The notes beneath the pieces were generated by a model. That model did no database searches, had not been told where the DNA came from, and worked only from the letters and a program-made list of their open reading frames with translations. A stretch of 64,000 nt of DNA. Origin: Solwaraspora sp. WMMD1047 (GTDB lineage Bacteria > Actinomycetota > Actinomycetes > Mycobacteriales > Micromonosporaceae). The translations under genes were made by a program, and so were the position numbers. Shown here piece after piece: positions 62,848 to 64,000 of the stretch. The stretch spans positions 6,228,501 through 6,292,500 of the forward strand of contig NZ_JARUBL010000001.1 of the NCBI RefSeq assembly GCF_029626155.1. The letters are read 5' to 3'. Every line of letters starts with the position of its first letter. Within the stretch, counting starts at the first letter, position 1.

Positions 62848-63048
62848 TCAGTCGCCGCCGCCACCGCCGCCGTCCCCACCGTCGCTGTCGCCGCCGCCCC
62901 AGAAGCCGCCGCCCGAGTCGCCGCCCGAACCCGGGTACCCACTGCCGCGACGGCCCCGGCGGCGGTTGCGTCGACTCACCCGGACTCCGAACAGCACGCT
63001 CACGAGCACCAGGCCGATGATGACGACAATTATCAATTCCGCTGGCAT
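62848..63048 (-). CDS. Small single-pass membrane protein with glycine-rich tail, 66 aa
   Basis: One helix (LIIVVIIGLVLVSVLFGVRV), a basic stretch (SRRNRRRGRRG) and a Gly/Asp/Ser-rich tail. The ATG at 63048 gives this simple layout; the longer frame to 63177 overlaps the upstream gene. It follows, 46 bases on, a gene that also encodes a Gly/Asp-rich tail, so the two may be functionally related. Function unknown. Confidence 0.6.
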   Translation of the reverse strand: MPAELIIVVIIGLVLVSVLFGVRVSRRNRRRGRRGSGYPGSGGDSGGGFWGGGDSDGGDGGGGGGD

Positions 63049-63094
63049 GCCTTGAAGGGTAGGAAGCCCTCGCCAGCCCGCCGGGTTCCCCAGA

Positions 63095-63832
63095 TCAGAA
63101 GTCGCCGCCCCCGAAATCGCCGCCGCCGAAATCGCCCCCGCCAAAGTCACCGCCGCCGTCGTCGAAGCCGTCGGCACCGCCGTCGCCCGCGTCCATTCCG
63201 TCGGCGTAGCCGGCGTCGTAGCCGGGGTCGCCGAACGCCGGGGAGAAGAGAGCGTCGGCGATCAGCATCCCGCCGATCACCCCGGCGCCGGCCGCCAGGC
63301 CGGTCTTCCACCAGGGCGTGGAATACCAGCCGGCCGGCACCGGCCGGCCCTGCATCCGGCCACCGGGGTAGTAGTAGGGCGTGCCGGCGCCCGGCTGCGG
63401 GCCGGCCCGGAAGGTCTGCCCCTGGACGTTCACCTCGCGTTCCATGGTCAACGCGCCGGCTCCCCGGGCGGCGGCGAGCTGCGGCAGCTCGGGACCGGGG
63501 TCGATGCCGAGCGCCGTGCGGGCCGCCCGGATGTAGGTCAGCCCTTCCAGGGCGGTCTCCCGGGCCAGTTCGTACTGCTTCGCGGTGCGGGCCTGTTCCA
63601 GCTGGCTGCCGGCCGCGGTGTACCGCTCCCCCGCGTCGGCGAGCGCCTGCCGGACCGCCGGCTCGTCGCCGTGCAGGTTCATCACCTGGCCGCCGAGCCG
63701 CTCGTACCAGCGGGTGGCCTCGGCCCGGGCGTCGGCCAGTTCGCGCTCGCGCCGGGCCGCGCTCTCCCGCCGCCACCAGACGAAGCCGGCGATCAGCAGC
63801 GCCACGAGCAGCAGAAACCAAATCCCTCTCAT
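63095..63832 (-). CDS. Membrane-anchored protein with coiled coil and DFGGG tail repeats, 245 aa
   Basis: One N-terminal helix (IWFLLLVALLIAGFVWW) is followed by a charged helical region (RRERELADARAEATRWYERLGG to QALADAGERYTAAGSQLEQAR), then a Pro/Gly/Tyr-rich segment and a second hydrophobic stretch (TGLAAGAGVIGGMLIADALF). It ends in four DFGGG-like repeats. Family relatives are unannotated actinobacterial proteins. The ATG at 63832 is chosen over one at 63850 that gives only six extra residues. Divergent from rmuC. Confidence 0.7.
   Translation of the reverse strand: MRGIWFLLLVALLIAGFVWWRRESAARRERELADARAEATRWYERLGGQVMNLHGDEPAVRQALADAGERYTAAGSQLEQARTAKQYELARETALEGLTYIRAARTALGIDPGPELPQLAAARGAGALTMEREVNVQGQTFRAGPQPGAGTPYYYPGGRMQGRPVPAGWYSTPWWKTGLAAGAGVIGGMLIADALFSPAFGDPGYDAGYADGMDAGDGGADGFDDGGGDFGGGDFGGGDFGGGDF
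63098..63157. repeat. Four 15-bp tandem units coding GGGDF
   Basis: Units at 63098-63112, 63113-63127, 63128-63142 and 63143-63157, read on the minus strand, each encode Gly-Gly-Gly-Asp-Phe. Third-position changes between units show that the repeat is not perfectly fresh. Confidence 0.85.
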
Positions 63833-63885
63833 GACACGAACGGTACCCACCCCTGGCTCGGGTACCCGTTTGGCATGCTGCCGGG

Positions 63886-64000
63886 ATGGATGTCGCGACG
63901 CTGGCCGTGGTGGTCGTCTGCCTGGTCGCCGGCGGCGCGGTGGGGTGGCTCGCCGCCCGCGCCCGGGCGGCGGCCGAGATCGCCCGGCTGGACGCGACGC
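63886..64000 (+). CDS. rmuC: DNA recombination protein RmuC, N-terminal fragment
   Basis: Only 38 residues are in the window. The N-terminal hydrophobic helix (LAVVVVCLVAGGAVGWLAARAR) and the following charged helix (AAAEIARLDAT) match the start of RmuC, a membrane-anchored protein with a coiled coil and a nuclease-like domain that limits inversions in DNA. The ATG at 63886 gives this frame. The assignment rests on the N-terminus alone. Confidence 0.6.
   Translation, partial: MDVATLAVVVVCLVAGGAVGWLAARARAAAEIARLDAT

Overview
The window reads as chromosomal DNA of a high-GC actinomycete, most likely of the family Micromonosporaceae. Base composition is strongly GC-biased, third codon positions are almost all G or C, and GTG starts are frequent. 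The gene content fits: mycothiol deacetylase mshB, an actinobacterial dapD/dapE/dapC set, an XRE-DUF5753/DUF397 pair, an sdh operon of the mycobacterial Sdh1 type, and a DasR-like sugar regulator. The genus is inference. No rRNA, tRNA, CRISPR array, IS element or phage gene was recognised, and no gene-free gap exceeds about 300 bases.

Positions 1-6100 are core. A UvrD-like helicase runs off the left edge, followed by two LOG-family genes, then dapE and dapD back to back (lysine/diaminopimelate pathway), and two acetyltransferases. Positions 6100-10520 look accessory: a VapBC-like pair, an XRE-DUF5753/DUF397 pair with a palindromic operator candidate, a cysteine-rich unknown protein, and a TetR/SDR divergent pair with two matched 22-bp operators.

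Positions 10600-36100 return to core functions: a membrane GGDEF-EAL protein, a uridine-kinase-like gene, a SIMPL protein, dapC with ferredoxin fdxA, mshB, an S9 peptidase, a complete five-gene oligopeptide ABC importer, a TldD/PmbA protease pair, and the sdhC-sdhA-sdhB operon.

Positions 36100-46650 are again mixed and partly less GC-rich: a NUDIX hydrolase, a carbinolamine-dehydratase-like protein without the usual histidines, a PH-domain protein, a Panacea-Fic module in which fic carries a frameshift, an Lnt-like acyltransferase, a secreted protease with a cellulose-binding domain, a large HTH/NB-ARC/TPR regulator, a Uma2 nuclease-like protein, and a very short GntR repressor. Positions 46700-50000 hold ychF and a DNA alkylation repair operon (Ada/AlkA fusion plus ogt). 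Positions 50072-53775 encode a heterodimeric ABC exporter, followed by a second S1 peptidase.

Positions 55533-61966 form a compact amino-sugar locus. A solute-binding protein, two permeases, a DUF4434 protein, NanE epimerase and a ROK kinase are read as one operon, divergent from a GntR/UTRA regulator. Two sites resembling the DasR-responsive element lie between them. The likely flow is uptake of an amino sugar or glycan, possible trimming by the DUF4434 protein, phosphorylation by ROK, and epimerisation to GlcNAc-6-phosphate. No ATPase is encoded here, so a shared MsiK-type ATPase is expected elsewhere. The right edge has three small membrane or low-complexity proteins and the start of rmuC.
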